Shown here: piece after piece, positions 28,411 through 39,145 of the stretch
Layout: each line of letters begins with the position of its first letter
Position numbering within the stretch: position 1 is the stretch's first letter
Assembly: GCF_000307855.1 (NCBI RefSeq)
Contig: NZ_AJLR01000036.1
Span: 1-64,000 of the forward strand
DNA from: Schinkia azotoformans LMG 9581
GTDB lineage: Bacteria > Bacillota > Bacilli > Bacillales > Bacillaceae_J
Reading direction: 5' to 3'
DNA length: 64,000 nt
Notes under the pieces: generated by a model
What the model saw: the letters and a program-made list of their open reading frames with translations, nothing else
Told to the model about the DNA's origin: nothing
Databases searched by the model: none
Translations under genes and position numbers: made by a program

Positions 28411-29127
28411 TTACATTGTAAATTGATGATAAAAATATTGTCCAGCAACTAATAAAGCAACTACAAGGATGGCAGGCAGCATATTAGCAACTCGTATTTT
28501 TGTAATTTCCAACATATTTAAACCAATCGCTAAAATCATAATCCCACCGGCGGATGTCATCTCAATAATAAAGGCATCCATAATCGGATCTGGAATCCAT
28601 TGTTCAATTTGCGTTGCAAATAAGGCAATCATTCCTTGATAGATCATAACCGGAAATGCCGAGAATAGAACGCCTACTCCCAGTGTAGTTGCAAGAACGA
28701 TACTCGTAAAACCATCCAAAAGTGACTTTGTATATAAAACTTGATGGTCTCCTCTAAGACCGCTGTCAAGGGCACCAATAATGGCCATCGCGCCAATTGC
28801 AAAAATCAATGTTGCCGTTACAAATCCTTTTGCTATTCCACCTTCTTCAGTAGAACCCATTCTCCGTTCTATCCAAAAGCCAAGTTTATTTAATTTCCCA
28901 TCAAAATCCATAATTTCTCCGATAATACTTCCAAATAACAAACTTAGGATGACAATCAGAAATTGTTCACTTTTGACTCCCATTTGTATCCCTAAAATGA
29001 CAACGGCTAGTCCAATTGATTGTAAAACCAATGTTTTTACCTTTTCGGGAATGCGATGCATCACTTTCCCCAGAAAAGTCCCAGCAATAATCGCAATCCC
29101 ATTCACGATTGTACCTAGCAAAACCAT
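28411..29127 (-). CDS. DUF554 family membrane protein
   Basis: The 238-residue protein has six or seven hydrophobic helices and opens MVLLGTIVNGIAIIAGTFLG, the usual start of DUF554 proteins. They are thought to be transporters but lack an established substrate. It starts 16 bases after the cysteine desulfurase-like gene, so they are probably cotranscribed. Confidence 0.85.
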   Translation of the reverse strand: MVLLGTIVNGIAIIAGTFLGKVMHRIPEKVKTLVLQSIGLAVVILGIQMGVKSEQFLIVILSLLFGSIIGEIMDFDGKLNKLGFWIERRMGSTEEGGIAKGFVTATLIFAIGAMAIIGALDSGLRGDHQVLYTKSLLDGFTSIVLATTLGVGVLFSAFPVMIYQGMIALFATQIEQWIPDPIMDAFIIEMTSAGGIMILAIGLNMLEITKIRVANMLPAILVVALLVAGQYFYHQFTM

Positions 29128-29143
29128 ATGTCTTTTCTCTCCC

Positions 29144-30301
29144 CTAGGCTAAATATCCTGCTCTAATCTCATCTATAGCTTGTACAAATTTTTCAACTTC
29201 ATCTACTGTATTAAAGATGCCAAAGCTTGCCCTTAATGTGCCGCCTTGTCCAATCGTTCCAATGGACTGATGGGCTAATGGAGTACAATGAAGACCTGCC
29301 CTAACTGCAATCTTATAATGTTGATCTAAAATCATCGCCACTTCTTGACTATCGACTCCATCAATATTGAAGGAAACGACAGCAAGCTGTTTGATATCTT
29401 CATCAGGTCCGTATACAGTTACACCATTCACTTTTTTTAATCCTTTTTTACAGGCGTCTATCAAAAGCTGTTCATGCTTAAAAATTACATCAAGCCCTTT
29501 TTCCTTGATAAACAGGACGCCTGCCAATAGCCCTGCAATTCCTGGAGTATTCAATGTCCCGCTTTCTAATCTTTCAGGAAGTTCATCAGGCTGTTCAATT
29601 TTTTCCGAAAAGTGGCCTGTTCCACCGGTTATAAGGGGCTTCAACTCAACATTTTTATTAATTAACAAAGCACCCGTTCCTTGTGGTCCCATTAACCCTT
29701 TATGGCCAGCAAAAGCTAAAAGGTCGATATTCATTTCTTCCATATTTAATGGTAAAATTCCCGCTGTTTGTGAGGCATCCACCATAAATATGAGATTATG
29801 TTTTTTGCTTATTTTCCCTAATACTTCAATGGGAATAATAGCCCCGGTTAAGTTGGAACCATGGGTAACTACAAGTAATTTTGTATGGGCTGTTATCGCC
29901 TTCTCAAACTCTTCAATATTAATTTCACCGTTATGGTTTGGCTGAATGTATGTAATTTCTATACCGATTTCACTTTTCAATCGTTCTAGAGGCCGGCGAA
30001 CTGAATTATGCTCATAGGCGGTTGTAATCACATGATCTCCGTGCTTTAATGCAAGTCCTTGAATTCCTATATTAAGAGCTCCGGTAGCATTTTGGGTAAA
30101 TACAACCCGTCTTGGATCTGCTAATCCAAAAAACTGCGCCAACTGAACCCGTGCTTCATAGATTTTATTTCCCGCTTCATTTGCTAAGGCATGGCTGCCC
30201 CTTCCAGGGTTAGCGCCATATTTCGTCAACGCTTCTACTACTGCATCTGTTACTTCTTTTGGTTTTGGAAAAGATGAAGCTGCTTGATCAAAATAAATCA
30301 T
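29144..30301 (-). CDS. Class V aminotransferase / cysteine desulfurase family protein
   Basis: The 385-residue PLP enzyme starts MIYFDQAASSFPKP. It has the PLP lysine in AFAGHKGLMGPQGTG, the ATTAYEHNSVRRPLERL segment and a C-terminal cysteine in AVRAGLHCTPLAH where cysteine desulfurases carry the active-site Cys. It belongs to the EF2568-like subfamily rather than IscS/SufS. It probably releases sulfur from cysteine or selenium from selenocysteine; the acceptor is unknown. The ATG at 30301 follows AGGAGG. Confidence 0.88.
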   Translation of the reverse strand: MIYFDQAASSFPKPKEVTDAVVEALTKYGANPGRGSHALANEAGNKIYEARVQLAQFFGLADPRRVVFTQNATGALNIGIQGLALKHGDHVITTAYEHNSVRRPLERLKSEIGIEITYIQPNHNGEINIEEFEKAITAHTKLLVVTHGSNLTGAIIPIEVLGKISKKHNLIFMVDASQTAGILPLNMEEMNIDLLAFAGHKGLMGPQGTGALLINKNVELKPLITGGTGHFSEKIEQPDELPERLESGTLNTPGIAGLLAGVLFIKEKGLDVIFKHEQLLIDACKKGLKKVNGVTVYGPDEDIKQLAVVSFNIDGVDSQEVAMILDQHYKIAVRAGLHCTPLAHQSIGTIGQGGTLRASFGIFNTVDEVEKFVQAIDEIRAGYLA

Positions 30302-30321
30302 AAAATGCCTCCTATCGATAA

Positions 30322-30346
30322 AAAATAAAACCACCTTGAAGATGGC
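30322..30346 (-). terminator. Terminator of spo0J
   Basis: On the minus strand GCCATC and GGTGGT pair across TTCAA and are followed by TTATTTTTT, a few bases after the spo0J stop codon. Confidence 0.6.
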
Positions 30347-30350
30347 TTTT

Positions 30351-31211
30351 TTACAACGACTCTTTATCAAGCAACTCTAAAATCCGATTCAAATCGTCTG
30401 GGGAGTAAAACTCAATTTCAATTTTCCCTTTATTTTTACTTTGCTTGATAGCAACAGCTGTTCCAAAACGGTCGCGGAGACGGGACTCCTGCTGCTTAAT
30501 AAAAATATCCTTTGGCTTTTCCTTCTTCTTTGTTTCACGTGAAACATTTTCGTTTAGCCTTTGGACAATTTGTTCTAATTGACGTACGTTTAAGTTCTCT
30601 TTTTTTATCTTTTCTACAAGTGGAAGCATAAGTTCTTTGTCTTTAAGTCCTAATAGTGTCCGGCCATGCCCCATTGTTAAGTCGCCATTGGAAATCAATG
30701 TTTTAACTGGCTCCGGCAATGCTAGCAGGCGAATATGGTTCGCAATATGCGGGCGGCTCTTTCCTAAACGGCCAGCAAGCTCCTCTTGTGTTAACTTAAG
30801 TTGTTCAATTAAGGTTTGGTAGGCTAGTCCCTCTTCGATTGGATTTAAATCTTCCCGCTGTAAGTTCTCGATCAATGCCAGCTCCATCATTTGTTGTTCA
30901 GTATAATCCTTTATAATGACAGGGATTGTTTCTAAGCCGGCTTCTTTAGCAGCACGAAATCGCCTTTCACCCACGACAATGTCATAGCCTTTAATGCTCT
31001 TTCTTACTACAATCGGTTGTAGGATTCCGTGAGTTTCAATCGACTCTTTTAATTCTTTAATAGACTCCGGATCAAATGTTTTTCTAGGCTGATAAGGATT
31101 CGGACGGCATTCCTTTAATTTTACATTCTGGATTTTATCTGAAGGCTCCAGTACATCATCTACTGAAAAATAGGCCCCCAAGCCTAATCCTTTCCCCAAA
31201 CCTTTAGCCAT
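30351..31211 (-). CDS. spo0J: Chromosome-partitioning protein Spo0J (ParB)
   Basis: The 286-residue protein has the ParB N-terminal CTPase motif (VVGERRFRAAKEAGL), ENLQREDLNPIEEG, a helix-turn-helix (TQEELAGRLGKSRPHIANHI) and a C-terminal dimer domain. It loads at parS, slides as a CTP clamp and recruits SMC to organise the origin region. The ATG overlaps the end of soj. A perfect parS lies within the gene, as in B. subtilis. Confidence 0.98.
   Translation of the reverse strand: MAKGLGKGLGLGAYFSVDDVLEPSDKIQNVKLKECRPNPYQPRKTFDPESIKELKESIETHGILQPIVVRKSIKGYDIVVGERRFRAAKEAGLETIPVIIKDYTEQQMMELALIENLQREDLNPIEEGLAYQTLIEQLKLTQEELAGRLGKSRPHIANHIRLLALPEPVKTLISNGDLTMGHGRTLLGLKDKELMLPLVEKIKKENLNVRQLEQIVQRLNENVSRETKKKEKPKDIFIKQQESRLRDRFGTAVAIKQSKNKGKIEIEFYSPDDLNRILELLDKESL
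30531..30546. promoter_or_regulatory. parS site inside spo0J
   Basis: TGTTTCACGTGAAACA is a perfect parS palindrome within the C-terminal half of spo0J. B. subtilis has a parS inside its spo0J gene as well. Confidence 0.96.
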
Positions 31212-31965
31212 TAGCAATCACTTCCTTTGCAAAATCTAGATATACCTCTGCCCCTCTTGACTTAGGGTCATAAATGATAATCGGTTTACCGTGACTAGGT
31301 GCTTCGCTTAATCTAATATTGCGTGGAATGATAGAATGGTAAACTCTGTCCTGAAAATATTTTTTAACTTCATCTATTACTTGAATTCCAAGATTTGTTC
31401 TTGCATCAAGCATCGTTAATAAAACCCCATCAATTTTTAATGATTGATTTAAATGCTTTTGGACTAATCTTACTGTATTCAATAACTGACTAAGACCTTC
31501 AAGTGCGTAGTACTCACATTGTACTGGAATAATGACCGAATCCGCAGCCGTTAAAGCATTTAGGGTTAGCAATCCCAACGAAGGAGGACAATCAATAATA
31601 ATATAATCGTACTCTACTATAAGCGGGTCTAGCGCCCTTTTTAACCGGACTTCTCTTGAAATAGTTGGCACTAATTCTATTTCCGCACCGGCTAACTGGA
31701 TGGTTGAAGGCAATACATAAAGGTTTTCTACGTTAGTGGGCAGGACGACTGATTTTGCTTCTTCATCGTCAACTAAGACATTGTATATACATTGCGCCAC
31801 GTCTGCCTTTTCAACGCCAACCCCACTAGATGCATTCCCTTGCGGATCTATATCAACAAGTAACACTTTTTTCCCTAAATAAGCCAAACATGCACTCAAA
31901 TTCACCGAAGTTGTTGTTTTTCCAACTCCACCTTTTTGGTTTGCAATTGCAATAATTTTACCCAT
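31204..31965 (-). CDS. soj: Chromosome-partitioning ATPase Soj (ParA)
   Basis: The 253-residue ParA ATPase has the deviant Walker A KGGVGKTTTSVNL at residues 11-23 and DIDPQGNASSGVGV. It dimerises with ATP on DNA, works with Spo0J in origin segregation and also regulates DnaA. It overlaps spo0J by 8 bases, forming the soj-spo0J operon. The ATG follows a GGTAGGTGA site. Confidence 0.98.
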   Translation of the reverse strand: MGKIIAIANQKGGVGKTTTSVNLSACLAYLGKKVLLVDIDPQGNASSGVGVEKADVAQCIYNVLVDDEEAKSVVLPTNVENLYVLPSTIQLAGAEIELVPTISREVRLKRALDPLIVEYDYIIIDCPPSLGLLTLNALTAADSVIIPVQCEYYALEGLSQLLNTVRLVQKHLNQSLKIDGVLLTMLDARTNLGIQVIDEVKKYFQDRVYHSIIPRNIRLSEAPSHGKPIIIYDPKSRGAEVYLDFAKEVIANG

Positions 31966-32094
31966 GCTGTCACCTACCTTCCTTAAAAAGAAGCTTGTCC
32001 TATAACAGATATCCTTTTGGACAAAGGATTACATTACTTTAGTTTTTCATACTTTACTATTTTATCATGAATTCCAATGAATTTCGTTTTAAAA

Positions 32095-32130
32095 GTAAAA
32101 AACCCATCTACTTTTTTAGAGATGGATTAA
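32095..32130 (-). terminator. Terminator of noc
   Basis: On the minus strand CCATCT and AGATGG pair across a ten-base loop and are followed by GTTTTTTA, just after the noc stop codon. Confidence 0.7.
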
Positions 32131-32138
32131 ATATAGTG

Positions 32139-33002
32139 CTATTTTTTCGGTATTTTTATCGTAAATTGAATATAATCTTCATGTTCCTCTTCTTGGCTAT
32201 CTATTTTCATTCCAGTGCTGGCTACCATGTTAAGTGATTGGCGAATTGTATTCATCGCAATTCTAGTATCCTTGCTAAATGCTTTTCTTTTCGGCTTGGG
32301 CTTTTTTACTTTACTTTCGAGCATTTTTATAACACGATCTTCTGTTTGTTTTACATTTAAGTGTTTTTCAATGATCTCTTCTAAAAGTTTTTCTTGTAAT
32401 TCCTGTTCCTTAAGTGGAATCAATGCCCTGGCATGTCTTTCTGTAATTTTCTTTTGCAACAATGCCTCTTGAATAGCTTCTGGTAATTTTAATAGACGAA
32501 GTTTATTAGCAACAGTTGATTGACCCTTACCTAATCTTTGTGCTAATGCTTCTTGAGTTAAATTATGCAACTCTAAAAGTCTAGCATAAGCAATGGCTTC
32601 TTCAAGCGGAGATAACTCCTCCCGCTGAAGGTTTTCAATTAAAGCAACTGAAGCTGTTTCCGTATCATTGAAGTCTTTTATGATAGCCGGAATTGTATCC
32701 CATCCAAGCTTTGTAACAGCCCGCCATCTTCTTTCCCCAGCAATAATTTCATATTTACCTTTTTCGTATTCTCTTAAAACGATAGGCTGAATGATTCCAT
32801 GGGTATGAATCGTCTGCATTAATTCATTAATTTTTTCATCAACGAATACAGTACGTGGCTGAAAACGATTTGGGACGATATCCTGAATTGGGATCCGCTT
32901 CACTTCTTCATTTTCCGTTATTAATTCTTCCTTTAGTTCTACATTATTTGTCTCTACAGTCTTTTCCCCTATACCAAAAAAGCGCGAAAAAGGGTGTTTC
33001 AT
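32139..33002 (-). CDS. noc: Nucleoid occlusion protein Noc
   Basis: The 287-residue ParB paralogue has an N-terminal amphipathic start ([14 protein letters not shown]) typical of the Noc membrane-targeting helix. The CTPase motif [11 protein letters not shown] and a helix-turn-helix ([20 protein letters not shown]) follow. It binds Noc sites around the chromosome and blocks septum assembly over the nucleoid. Its place next to rsmG and apart from soj-spo0J separates it from Spo0J. The ATG follows GGCGGTG. Confidence 0.97.
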   Translation of the reverse strand: MKHPFSRFFGIGEKTVETNNVELKEELITENEEVKRIPIQDIVPNRFQPRTVFVDEKINELMQTIHTHGIIQPIVLREYEKGKYEIIAGERRWRAVTKLGWDTIPAIIKDFNDTETASVALIENLQREELSPLEEAIAYARLLELHNLTQEALAQRLGKGQSTVANKLRLLKLPEAIQEALLQKKITERHARALIPLKEQELQEKLLEEIIEKHLNVKQTEDRVIKMLESKVKKPKPKRKAFSKDTRIAMNTIRQSLNMVASTGMKIDSQEEEHEDYIQFTIKIPKK

Positions 33003-33137
33003 TTTTCATACACCGCCTTTTGATTACTACAAAAAAAACAATACAATTCGACATATACTTCTATTCTCTATAGAAATACAAATTCCTGCAATATCAAAAT
33101 TTAAAATGTCATAAATAAATCTAATAAAGAACTCCTA

Positions 33138-33153
33138 TGTTTCACGTGAAACA
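33138..33153. promoter_or_regulatory. parS site between rsmG and noc
   Basis: TGTTTCACGTGAAACA is a perfect parS palindrome in the intergenic region upstream of noc. Confidence 0.95.
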
Positions 33154-33156
33154 ATT

Positions 33157-33184
33157 CGAAAAGCTTAGGCGCTGGAGATAGACA
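33157..33184 (+). repeat. Small remnant of intergenic repeat family 1 upstream of noc
   Basis: CGAAAAGCTTAGGCGCTGGA followed by GATAGACA carries both conserved ends of the family with almost nothing between them. Confidence 0.6.
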
Positions 33185-33206
33185 TTGATATACAAAATCG
33201 ACCTGT

Positions 33207-33923
33207 TTACTCAATTGGAGTTTTATTAGGTGTTCCTGGTTTCCTTGGATACTTATTAGGTGTTTTACGTTCCTTTTTAAGGATCACGATATTACGCTCA
33301 CTATTTTCAATAGGCAGTTGAAAATTATGTATACTTTCTACTTTGCAGCCTAATACTTCAATTGCTTTTTTTCCGGCATTCAGTTCTTCTGCTAGATTAG
33401 CACCTTTCATCCCTATAAAGTAGCCTCCAACCTTTGCCAATGGAATACATAATTCACTTAATACCGACATCCTAGCAACAGCCCTTGCCATTACTATATC
33501 ATATGATTCCCTTATTTCAGGTCTTTTTCCGAATGTTTCAGCACGGTCATGGTAAAAGGTAACCTGATCTAATTGCAAAGTGGATGCTAATTCATTTAAA
33601 AAGGTGATCCTTTTTTGCAGTGAATCAACGATTGAAATGGAAAGATGTGGGAAACATATTTTTAAGGGGATACTAGGAAACCCTGCCCCTGCCCCGACAT
33701 CACAGATTTTATATTCTTTTGTAAAATCAAAATAAAATGCTGCTGTTATCGAGTCATAGAAATGTTTTAAATATACTTCCGGCTTATCGGTAATGGACGT
33801 TAAGTTCATTTTTTCGTTCCATTCAACAAGTGTGTTATAGTACAGGTCGAATTGTTCTAGTTGCCTGGAGGAAAGGGAAATCCCCTTCTCCTCTAGGCTT
33901 GTTTGAAATAATTGAATATCCAT
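33207..33923 (-). CDS. rsmG: 16S rRNA (guanine527-N7)-methyltransferase RsmG
   Basis: The 238-residue enzyme has the SAM-binding motif [14 protein letters not shown] and [13 protein letters not shown] near the N terminus. It methylates G527 in 16S rRNA; loss gives low-level streptomycin resistance. The ATG at 33923 follows AAGGGGA. A longer frame to 34001 runs through a repeat and is rejected. The C-terminal tail is rich in Lys, Pro and Thr ([17 protein letters not shown]), an internally repetitive extension. Confidence 0.96.
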   Translation of the reverse strand: MDIQLFQTSLEEKGISLSSRQLEQFDLYYNTLVEWNEKMNLTSITDKPEVYLKHFYDSITAAFYFDFTKEYKICDVGAGAGFPSIPLKICFPHLSISIVDSLQKRITFLNELASTLQLDQVTFYHDRAETFGKRPEIRESYDIVMARAVARMSVLSELCIPLAKVGGYFIGMKGANLAEELNAGKKAIEVLGCKVESIHNFQLPIENSERNIVILKKERKTPNKYPRKPGTPNKTPIE

Positions 33924-33939
33924 AATCAATCCCCTTTTA

Positions 33940-34000
33940 TAAGAAAAGCTCAAAGCTAGTTCAGCGAAGTCCACTAGTCGCTGGGCGCTGAAGCTGGACA
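33940..34000 (+). repeat. Copy of intergenic repeat family 1 between rsmG and mnmG
   Basis: It begins TAAGAAAAGCTCAAAGCTAG and ends GGGCGCTGAAGCTGGACA, with the shared core AGCGAAGTCCACTAGTCGCT also found at 35917-35976. Its outer arms pair poorly. Confidence 0.75.
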
Positions 34001-34013
34001 ATAATGTACCACC

Positions 34014-35900
34014 CTATTGTTGTATCTTCGCTATTTTCCCTTGCTCCAAATAAACTAAAAGAATAGAAATATCAGCAGGGTTTACACCGGAAATCCGGGA
34101 CGCCTGTCCGACTGATAGTGGACGGATTTGTGACAGCTTTTGGCGCGCTTCGGATGCAATTCCTGTTATAGCGTTATAATCAATATCAATTGGAATCTTT
34201 TTATCTTCCATCTTCTTCATACGCTCAACCTGCTGCAATGATTTTTCGATATAGCCTGCATATTTAATTTGAATTTCAACCTGTTCCGTAACATCGACGG
34301 GCAGTTCTTCTTCAGATGGGGCTAATTGCATCAACAGTTCATACGTCATTTCTGGACGTTTTAATAAGTCAGATGCCCGTACACCATCTTTAAGTGGGCT
34401 GCCTCCCAATTGTTGAATCAAATTTTGTACCTGTTCATTAGGCTTAATAATAATACCTTCCAGCCTATTTTTTTCTCGTTCTACTTTTTCTTTTTTCTCC
34501 AAAAATCTTTCGTATCTTTCATCAGAAATTAAGCCGATTTGATGGCCAATTTCTGTAAGTCTTAGATCAGCATTATCATGACGCAATAATAATCGATATT
34601 CAGCTCTCGATGTTAATAAGCGGTATGGATCGATTGTTCCTTTTGTAACTAAATCATCAATTAATACACCGATATAGGCTTGGGAGCGATCCAAGATAAC
34701 CGGTTCTTTATTTAAAACTTTACAACCAGCATTAATTCCAGCCATTAATCCTTGGCCAGCTGCTTCCTCATAACCAGAAGTTCCATTGATTTGGCCAGCT
34801 GTAAATAAATTTTTAATCAGCTTTGTTTCTAATGTTGGCCATAATTGAGTAGGATGCACCATATCGTATTCAATCGCATAACCTGCTCTCATTAATTCAG
34901 CATTTTCTAATCCAGGTACGGAGTGAACCATCTCCACTTGGACCTCTTCAGGTAAGCTTGTGGAAAGTCCTTGGACATATACTTCTTCGGTATTTCGACC
35001 CTCTGGCTCAAGGAAGATTTGATGGCGTGGTTTATCATTGAAGCGAACAATTTTGTCTTCAATCGATGGACAGTACCGTGTCCCAATCCCTTCAATCATC
35101 CCTGAATACATTGGACTACGATGTAGATTGGCATTAATAATTTCGTGTGTTTTCGGACTAGTATAAGTCAACCAACAAGGGATTTGATCCGTGATGAATT
35201 TTGTCGTTTCATAAGAGAATGCCCGTCGCTTTTCATCACCGGGTTGAATTTCCGTTTTACTATAATCAATGGTTTGTCCCTTGATACGCATTGGTGTACC
35301 TGTTTTAAATCGCCCCATATCAAGTCCTAATTCTTTAAGGTTTTTGGACAAATCTATGGAAGCCCGTTGGTTATTAGGACCACTCTCATAAGCAAAGTCA
35401 CCAATAATAATCTTTCCTCTTAAAAACGTACCTGTAGTAATAATGACAGCCTTGGAATAATACATGGCGCCTGTTTCAGTTACGACGCCTTTGCATTCTT
35501 CGTTCTCCACAATTAGGCTCTTGACCATGGCTTGTTTTAATACTAAATTTTCTTCCTTCTCTAACGTGTGCTTCATTTCCTTTTGGTAATGATATTTATC
35601 AGCCTGTGCTCTTAACGCTCTAACAGCAGGGCCTTTACCTGTATTCAACATTCTCATTTGAATATGTGTTTTATCAATATTTCGTGCCATTTCGCCGCCA
35701 AGGGCATCTATTTCACGAACAACAATACCTTTTGCCGGTCCTCCAATCGAGGGATTACAAGGCATAAACGCAACCATATCTAAATTTAAAGTTAGAACTA
35801 AAGTTTTAGCACCCATTCTTGCTGAGGCAAGTGCAGCTTCACATCCAGCATGCCCTGCACCAACAACAATTACATCATACGAACCAGCATGATATTCCAT
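34014..35900 (-). CDS. mnmG: tRNA uridine 5-carboxymethylaminomethyl modification enzyme MnmG (GidA)
   Basis: The 628-residue FAD enzyme has the dinucleotide-binding motif [19 protein letters not shown] near the N terminus and a C-terminal helical domain that binds MnmE. With MnmE it installs the cmnm5 group on the wobble uridine of several tRNAs. The ATG follows GGAGG. It lies in the mnmE-mnmG-rsmG-noc run, with a family 1 repeat on each side. Confidence 0.97.
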   Translation of the reverse strand: MEYHAGSYDVIVVGAGHAGCEAALASARMGAKTLVLTLNLDMVAFMPCNPSIGGPAKGIVVREIDALGGEMARNIDKTHIQMRMLNTGKGPAVRALRAQADKYHYQKEMKHTLEKEENLVLKQAMVKSLIVENEECKGVVTETGAMYYSKAVIITTGTFLRGKIIIGDFAYESGPNNQRASIDLSKNLKELGLDMGRFKTGTPMRIKGQTIDYSKTEIQPGDEKRRAFSYETTKFITDQIPCWLTYTSPKTHEIINANLHRSPMYSGMIEGIGTRYCPSIEDKIVRFNDKPRHQIFLEPEGRNTEEVYVQGLSTSLPEEVQVEMVHSVPGLENAELMRAGYAIEYDMVHPTQLWPTLETKLIKNLFTAGQINGTSGYEEAAGQGLMAGINAGCKVLNKEPVILDRSQAYIGVLIDDLVTKGTIDPYRLLTSRAEYRLLLRHDNADLRLTEIGHQIGLISDERYERFLEKKEKVEREKNRLEGIIIKPNEQVQNLIQQLGGSPLKDGVRASDLLKRPEMTYELLMQLAPSEEELPVDVTEQVEIQIKYAGYIEKSLQQVERMKKMEDKKIPIDIDYNAITGIASEARQKLSQIRPLSVGQASRISGVNPADISILLVYLEQGKIAKIQQ

Positions 35901-35916
35901 AAAAAACCTCCTATAT

Positions 35917-35976
35917 CGAAAAGCGTAAGCACCCGTTTAGCGAAGTCCACTAGTCGCTGGGTGCTGGAGCTAGACA
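35917..35976 (+). repeat. Copy of intergenic repeat family 1 between mnmG and mnmE
   Basis: It begins CGAAAAGCGTAAGCACCCG and ends TGGGTGCTGGAGCTAGACA. The AGCACCC and GGGTGCT arms pair perfectly, as do the inner AGCGA and TCGCT. It fills the gap between mnmE and mnmG almost completely. Confidence 0.82.
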
Positions 35977-35977
35977 C

Positions 35978-37357
35978 CTATTTACCTAAACAAAATTGGG
36001 AGAATAATTGATTAATCAAGCTTTCATGTACAGTATCTCCAATTATTTCCCCTAAGATTTCCCACGTTCTTGTAAAATCTATTTGAATTAAATCAATTGG
36101 GACCCCTGCATCGATCCCTGAAAGAACATCATCAATTGCCTTTTGGGCCTGATTTAATAGTGCAATATGACGAGTATTAGATACATAGGTCATATCTCCC
36201 GATTCTATCCTTCCTGTAAAAAATAATCCTGAAATAGCTTCCTCCAATTGGTCTATCCCGGACTCTTCTTTTAAAGACGTTGAAATGACCGGATAATTGT
36301 CAGCAAGCTTTTTCACTTCATCCATATCAATTTTTCTGTTCAAATCAGTTTTATTTACAAGTACAATCACATCCATGCCACGGGCCGCTTCAAACAGTTT
36401 TTTGTCCTCCGCCGTTAAAGGTTCAGCATTATTTAGGACTAATAAGATTAGATCAGCTTCTTTAAGAACCTGTCTCGAACGTTCGACCCCTATTCTTTCA
36501 ACAATGTCCTCTGTTTCCCTAATACCGGCTGTATCAACGAGTCGCAATGGGACACCGCGAACATTAACATATTCCTCTATGACATCACGAGTTGTTCCAG
36601 GAATATCAGTAACAATGGCTTTATTTTCATGCACTAAACTATTTAATAGTGACGACTTCCCAACATTCGGACGTCCGATAATCACTGTCGAAATGCCATC
36701 ACGCAATATTTTCCCTTGCTTTGATGTCTCAAGCAACTTCGCAATTTCAGCTTTAATTTCAGTCGCCTTTTCTAATAATAATCGATGTGTCATTTCTTCG
36801 ACATCATCATATTCTGGATAATCTATGTTCACTTCAACATGGGCAAGCGTTTCAAGGATGGTTTGCCTTAATTGCCGTACCAATTTCGACAATCTCCCTT
36901 CCATTTGACCAATCGCCACATTCATCGCCCGGTCAGTCTTAGCCCGAATTAAATCCATTACAGCCTCAGCCTGTGACAAATCAATTCTACCATTTAAAAA
37001 AGCACGCTTAGTAAACTCTCCAGGTTCTGCTAAACGTACTCCCTGATTTAATACAAGCTGCAAAACCCGATTCACGGAAACTAGACCACCATGACAGTTG
37101 ATTTCGACAATATCCTCTCTCGTAAAGGTTTTTGGTGCCCGCAAAACTGAAAGCATAACCTCTTCCACTTTTTCATTCACTTCCGGGTCTACGATAAACC
37201 CATAGTGAATGGTATGGCTTTCTACTTTCTCTATGTTTTTCCCTTTAAAAATCTGGTTGGCTGCCTTTACTGCCTCTGGTCCACTTATTCTTACAATTGC
37301 GATGGCTCCTTCCCCCATCGGAGTCGATATCGCCGCAATCGTATCCATTTCCATCAT
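35978..37357 (-). CDS. mnmE: tRNA modification GTPase MnmE (TrmE)
   Basis: The 459-residue protein has an N-terminal folate-binding domain, a helical domain interrupted by a Ras-like G domain ([28 protein letters not shown]) and the C-terminal CLGK motif with the catalytic cysteine. With MnmG it modifies wobble U34 of tRNAs. The ATG at 37357 follows AGAGGTGA. DnaA boxes lie just upstream. Confidence 0.97.
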   Translation of the reverse strand: MMEMDTIAAISTPMGEGAIAIVRISGPEAVKAANQIFKGKNIEKVESHTIHYGFIVDPEVNEKVEEVMLSVLRAPKTFTREDIVEINCHGGLVSVNRVLQLVLNQGVRLAEPGEFTKRAFLNGRIDLSQAEAVMDLIRAKTDRAMNVAIGQMEGRLSKLVRQLRQTILETLAHVEVNIDYPEYDDVEEMTHRLLLEKATEIKAEIAKLLETSKQGKILRDGISTVIIGRPNVGKSSLLNSLVHENKAIVTDIPGTTRDVIEEYVNVRGVPLRLVDTAGIRETEDIVERIGVERSRQVLKEADLILLVLNNAEPLTAEDKKLFEAARGMDVIVLVNKTDLNRKIDMDEVKKLADNYPVISTSLKEESGIDQLEEAISGLFFTGRIESGDMTYVSNTRHIALLNQAQKAIDDVLSGIDAGVPIDLIQIDFTRTWEILGEIIGDTVHESLINQLFSQFCLGK

Positions 37358-37370
37358 ACTATCACCTCTC

Positions 37371-37478
37371 TTATCCACAACTGCTTTTTTGAATTTTTTT
37401 ATCGGAGTGATCTATAATTTATCCACAGTGGATAACTTTTCTGTTTTTAAGCAATATATCTAGTTTAACTTATCCACA
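37371..37478. promoter_or_regulatory. DnaA-box cluster upstream of mnmE
   Basis: Perfect TTATCCACA boxes lie at 37371-37379, 37419-37427 and 37470-37478, with an inverted one-mismatch box at 37427-37435. One overlaps the region just ahead of the mnmE ribosome site, so DnaA could affect mnmE transcription. Confidence 0.7.
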
Positions 37479-37601
37479 ACAGGGAACGCAACTGCAAAAC
37501 TTTCACATATTAGAAAAACACGATATTTGCCCACAATGGCAAATATCAATATCTTTTCTTATACTATAATCCATAAAATAATAATTTCTTATAGTACAAA
37601 A

Positions 37602-37643
37602 AAGCATGGCAACTACTAGAATTAATCTAGTACTGCCATGCTT
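37602..37643 (-). terminator. Terminator of jag
   Basis: AAGCATGGCA and TGCCATGCTT pair, with an inner ACTAGA/TCTAGT stem. On the minus strand the hairpin is followed by TTTTTT. Confidence 0.85.
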
Positions 37644-37656
37644 CTTATTATCATTT

Positions 37657-38280
37657 TTAGTTCGGGATAATCACGATGTGACGATTGGGTTCTACTCCAT
37701 CAGAGGAAGTTGTTACACCATCTACATCGTAAAGAACAGAATGGATGATTTTCCTTTCAAACGACGGCATTGGTTCCAAAACGACTTTTGTTTTTGTCTT
37801 CTTAGCTTTTTCCGCTAGCCTTGTTGCCAGCTGTTCCAATGTTTCTTTACGTCGTAATCGATAATCTTCAGCATCTACAATTACAGTTAAGTACTCTTCT
37901 GAATACTTGTTGGCCACTAATTGAACTAAATATTGAAGAGAATTCAATGTTTGGCCGCGCTTTCCAATTAGGATCGCGACATCTTCACCTGATACTTTAA
38001 ATGAAAGCTCTTTGCCATGTTGGGATTTTTCTACAGTAGCTGAAATCCCCATCTTTTTAATGACATCTTCTAAATAGGTTTGAGCTTCAAACACAGGGTC
38101 AATCTTAACTGTAAGCTTTACAATCGCAGGTCTGTTTCCAAATACACCGAATAAACCTTTTTTGCCTTCATCGATGATCGAAACATCCACTTTATCCTTT
38201 GAAACATTAAGTTCCTTTAATCCAGATTCAATCGCTTCATCAACTGTTTGCCCTGTACCGGTAGCTGTTACTTGTTTCAC
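37657..38280 (-). CDS. jag: RNA-binding protein Jag (KhpB)
   Basis: The 207-residue protein has an N-terminal Jag domain (about 1-50, with [17 protein letters not shown]), a KH domain ([18 protein letters not shown]) and a C-terminal R3H domain. KhpB binds RNA together with KhpA in Gram-positive bacteria and affects cell-wall growth and division. The GTG start overlaps the yidC stop by four bases, so the two are coupled. Confidence 0.95.
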   Translation of the reverse strand: MKQVTATGTGQTVDEAIESGLKELNVSKDKVDVSIIDEGKKGLFGVFGNRPAIVKLTVKIDPVFEAQTYLEDVIKKMGISATVEKSQHGKELSFKVSGEDVAILIGKRGQTLNSLQYLVQLVANKYSEEYLTVIVDAEDYRLRRKETLEQLATRLAEKAKKTKTKVVLEPMPSFERKIIHSVLYDVDGVTTSSDGVEPNRHIVIIPN

Positions 38281-39044
38281 TTCTTCGCTCCCCCTGTAGT
38301 ATTCACTTCAGTTTTTACTGGACCTTTAATGAAATAAGTTTGGACAATCATAAAGATATTACCCACTACCCAATATAGTGATAATGCAGCTGGGAATGAA
38401 ACTGCGAATACAACGATCATGACAGGCATAATGTACAGCATCATTTTCATTTGCGGGTTATTTTCCATACCATGCATCATCATTTTTTGCTGCAGGAATG
38501 TAGTCAGACCAGCTATTAAAGGTAAAATATAAAATGGATCCTTATCTCCAAGGTCAAACCATAAGAAACTATGATTTGCAATTTCAGCTGTCCTCATAAT
38601 GGCATGGTAAAATCCGATTAAGATTGGCATTTGAATAACTAGTGGGAAACATCCTGCTAAAGGGTTAACACCATGTCTTTGGAATAATGCCATTGTTTCT
38701 TGTTGAAGCTTTTGTTGTGTTTTTGGATCTTTAGAAGCATATTTTTGTTGAAGTTCTTTTAATTCAGGTTGAATAGCTTGCATCGCTTTTGAATTTTGTG
38801 TTTGCTTGATCATTAAAGGCAAAATGGCCAAACGAATAATAATTGTAACAACAATTATAGAAAGTCCATAATTAGCACCAAATAGATTAGCAACATACGT
38901 TATTAACCAGGATAATGGATATACAAAATACTGGTTCCAAATCCCTTCACTCTCTGCGGTGATTGGCGTGTTCACTTGCGAACATGCAGATAAAACCGCT
39001 AATAGACCCACTAAGGTCAAAATCAGGGCGATTCTCTTCTTCAA
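38277..39044 (-). CDS. yidC: Membrane protein insertase YidC1 (SpoIIIJ)
   Basis: The 255-residue protein has a lipoprotein signal (VLSAC lipobox at about residues 17-21) and five membrane helices with the conserved IDC/Oxa1 core. It inserts membrane proteins with or without SecYEG. The origin-proximal copy in Bacillus is SpoIIIJ, needed for forespore sigma-G activity. The TTG start follows AAGGAGGAAC. It is cotranscribed with jag. Confidence 0.95.
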   Translation of the reverse strand: MKKRIALILTLVGLLAVLSACSQVNTPITAESEGIWNQYFVYPLSWLITYVANLFGANYGLSIIVVTIIIRLAILPLMIKQTQNSKAMQAIQPELKELQQKYASKDPKTQQKLQQETMALFQRHGVNPLAGCFPLVIQMPILIGFYHAIMRTAEIANHSFLWFDLGDKDPFYILPLIAGLTTFLQQKMMMHGMENNPQMKMMLYIMPVMIVVFAVSFPAALSLYWVVGNIFMIVQTYFIKGPVKTEVNTTGGAKK

Positions 39045-39145
39045 ACTCCGTTCCTCCTTCTTGCGAATTCCTATGTATGATAGATTTATATTACCATTAT
39101 AAATATGACACTTCCTAATATAAATCCTTTATAATTTCGACTTCT

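Noticed and set aside
29367-29945. A 192-codon open frame antisense to the cysteine desulfurase-like gene
   Set aside because: It lies wholly opposite a well-supported gene, has no ribosome site, and its composition is that of a mirrored frame.
33924-34001. An N-terminally extended rsmG reaching 34001
   Set aside because: The extension is encoded by a family 1 repeat and bypasses the good ribosome site before the ATG at 33923.
36297-36821. A 174-codon open frame antisense to mnmE
   Set aside because: It is a shadow of the mnmE coding region, rich in Ser and Thr as expected of antisense frames, with no ribosome site.
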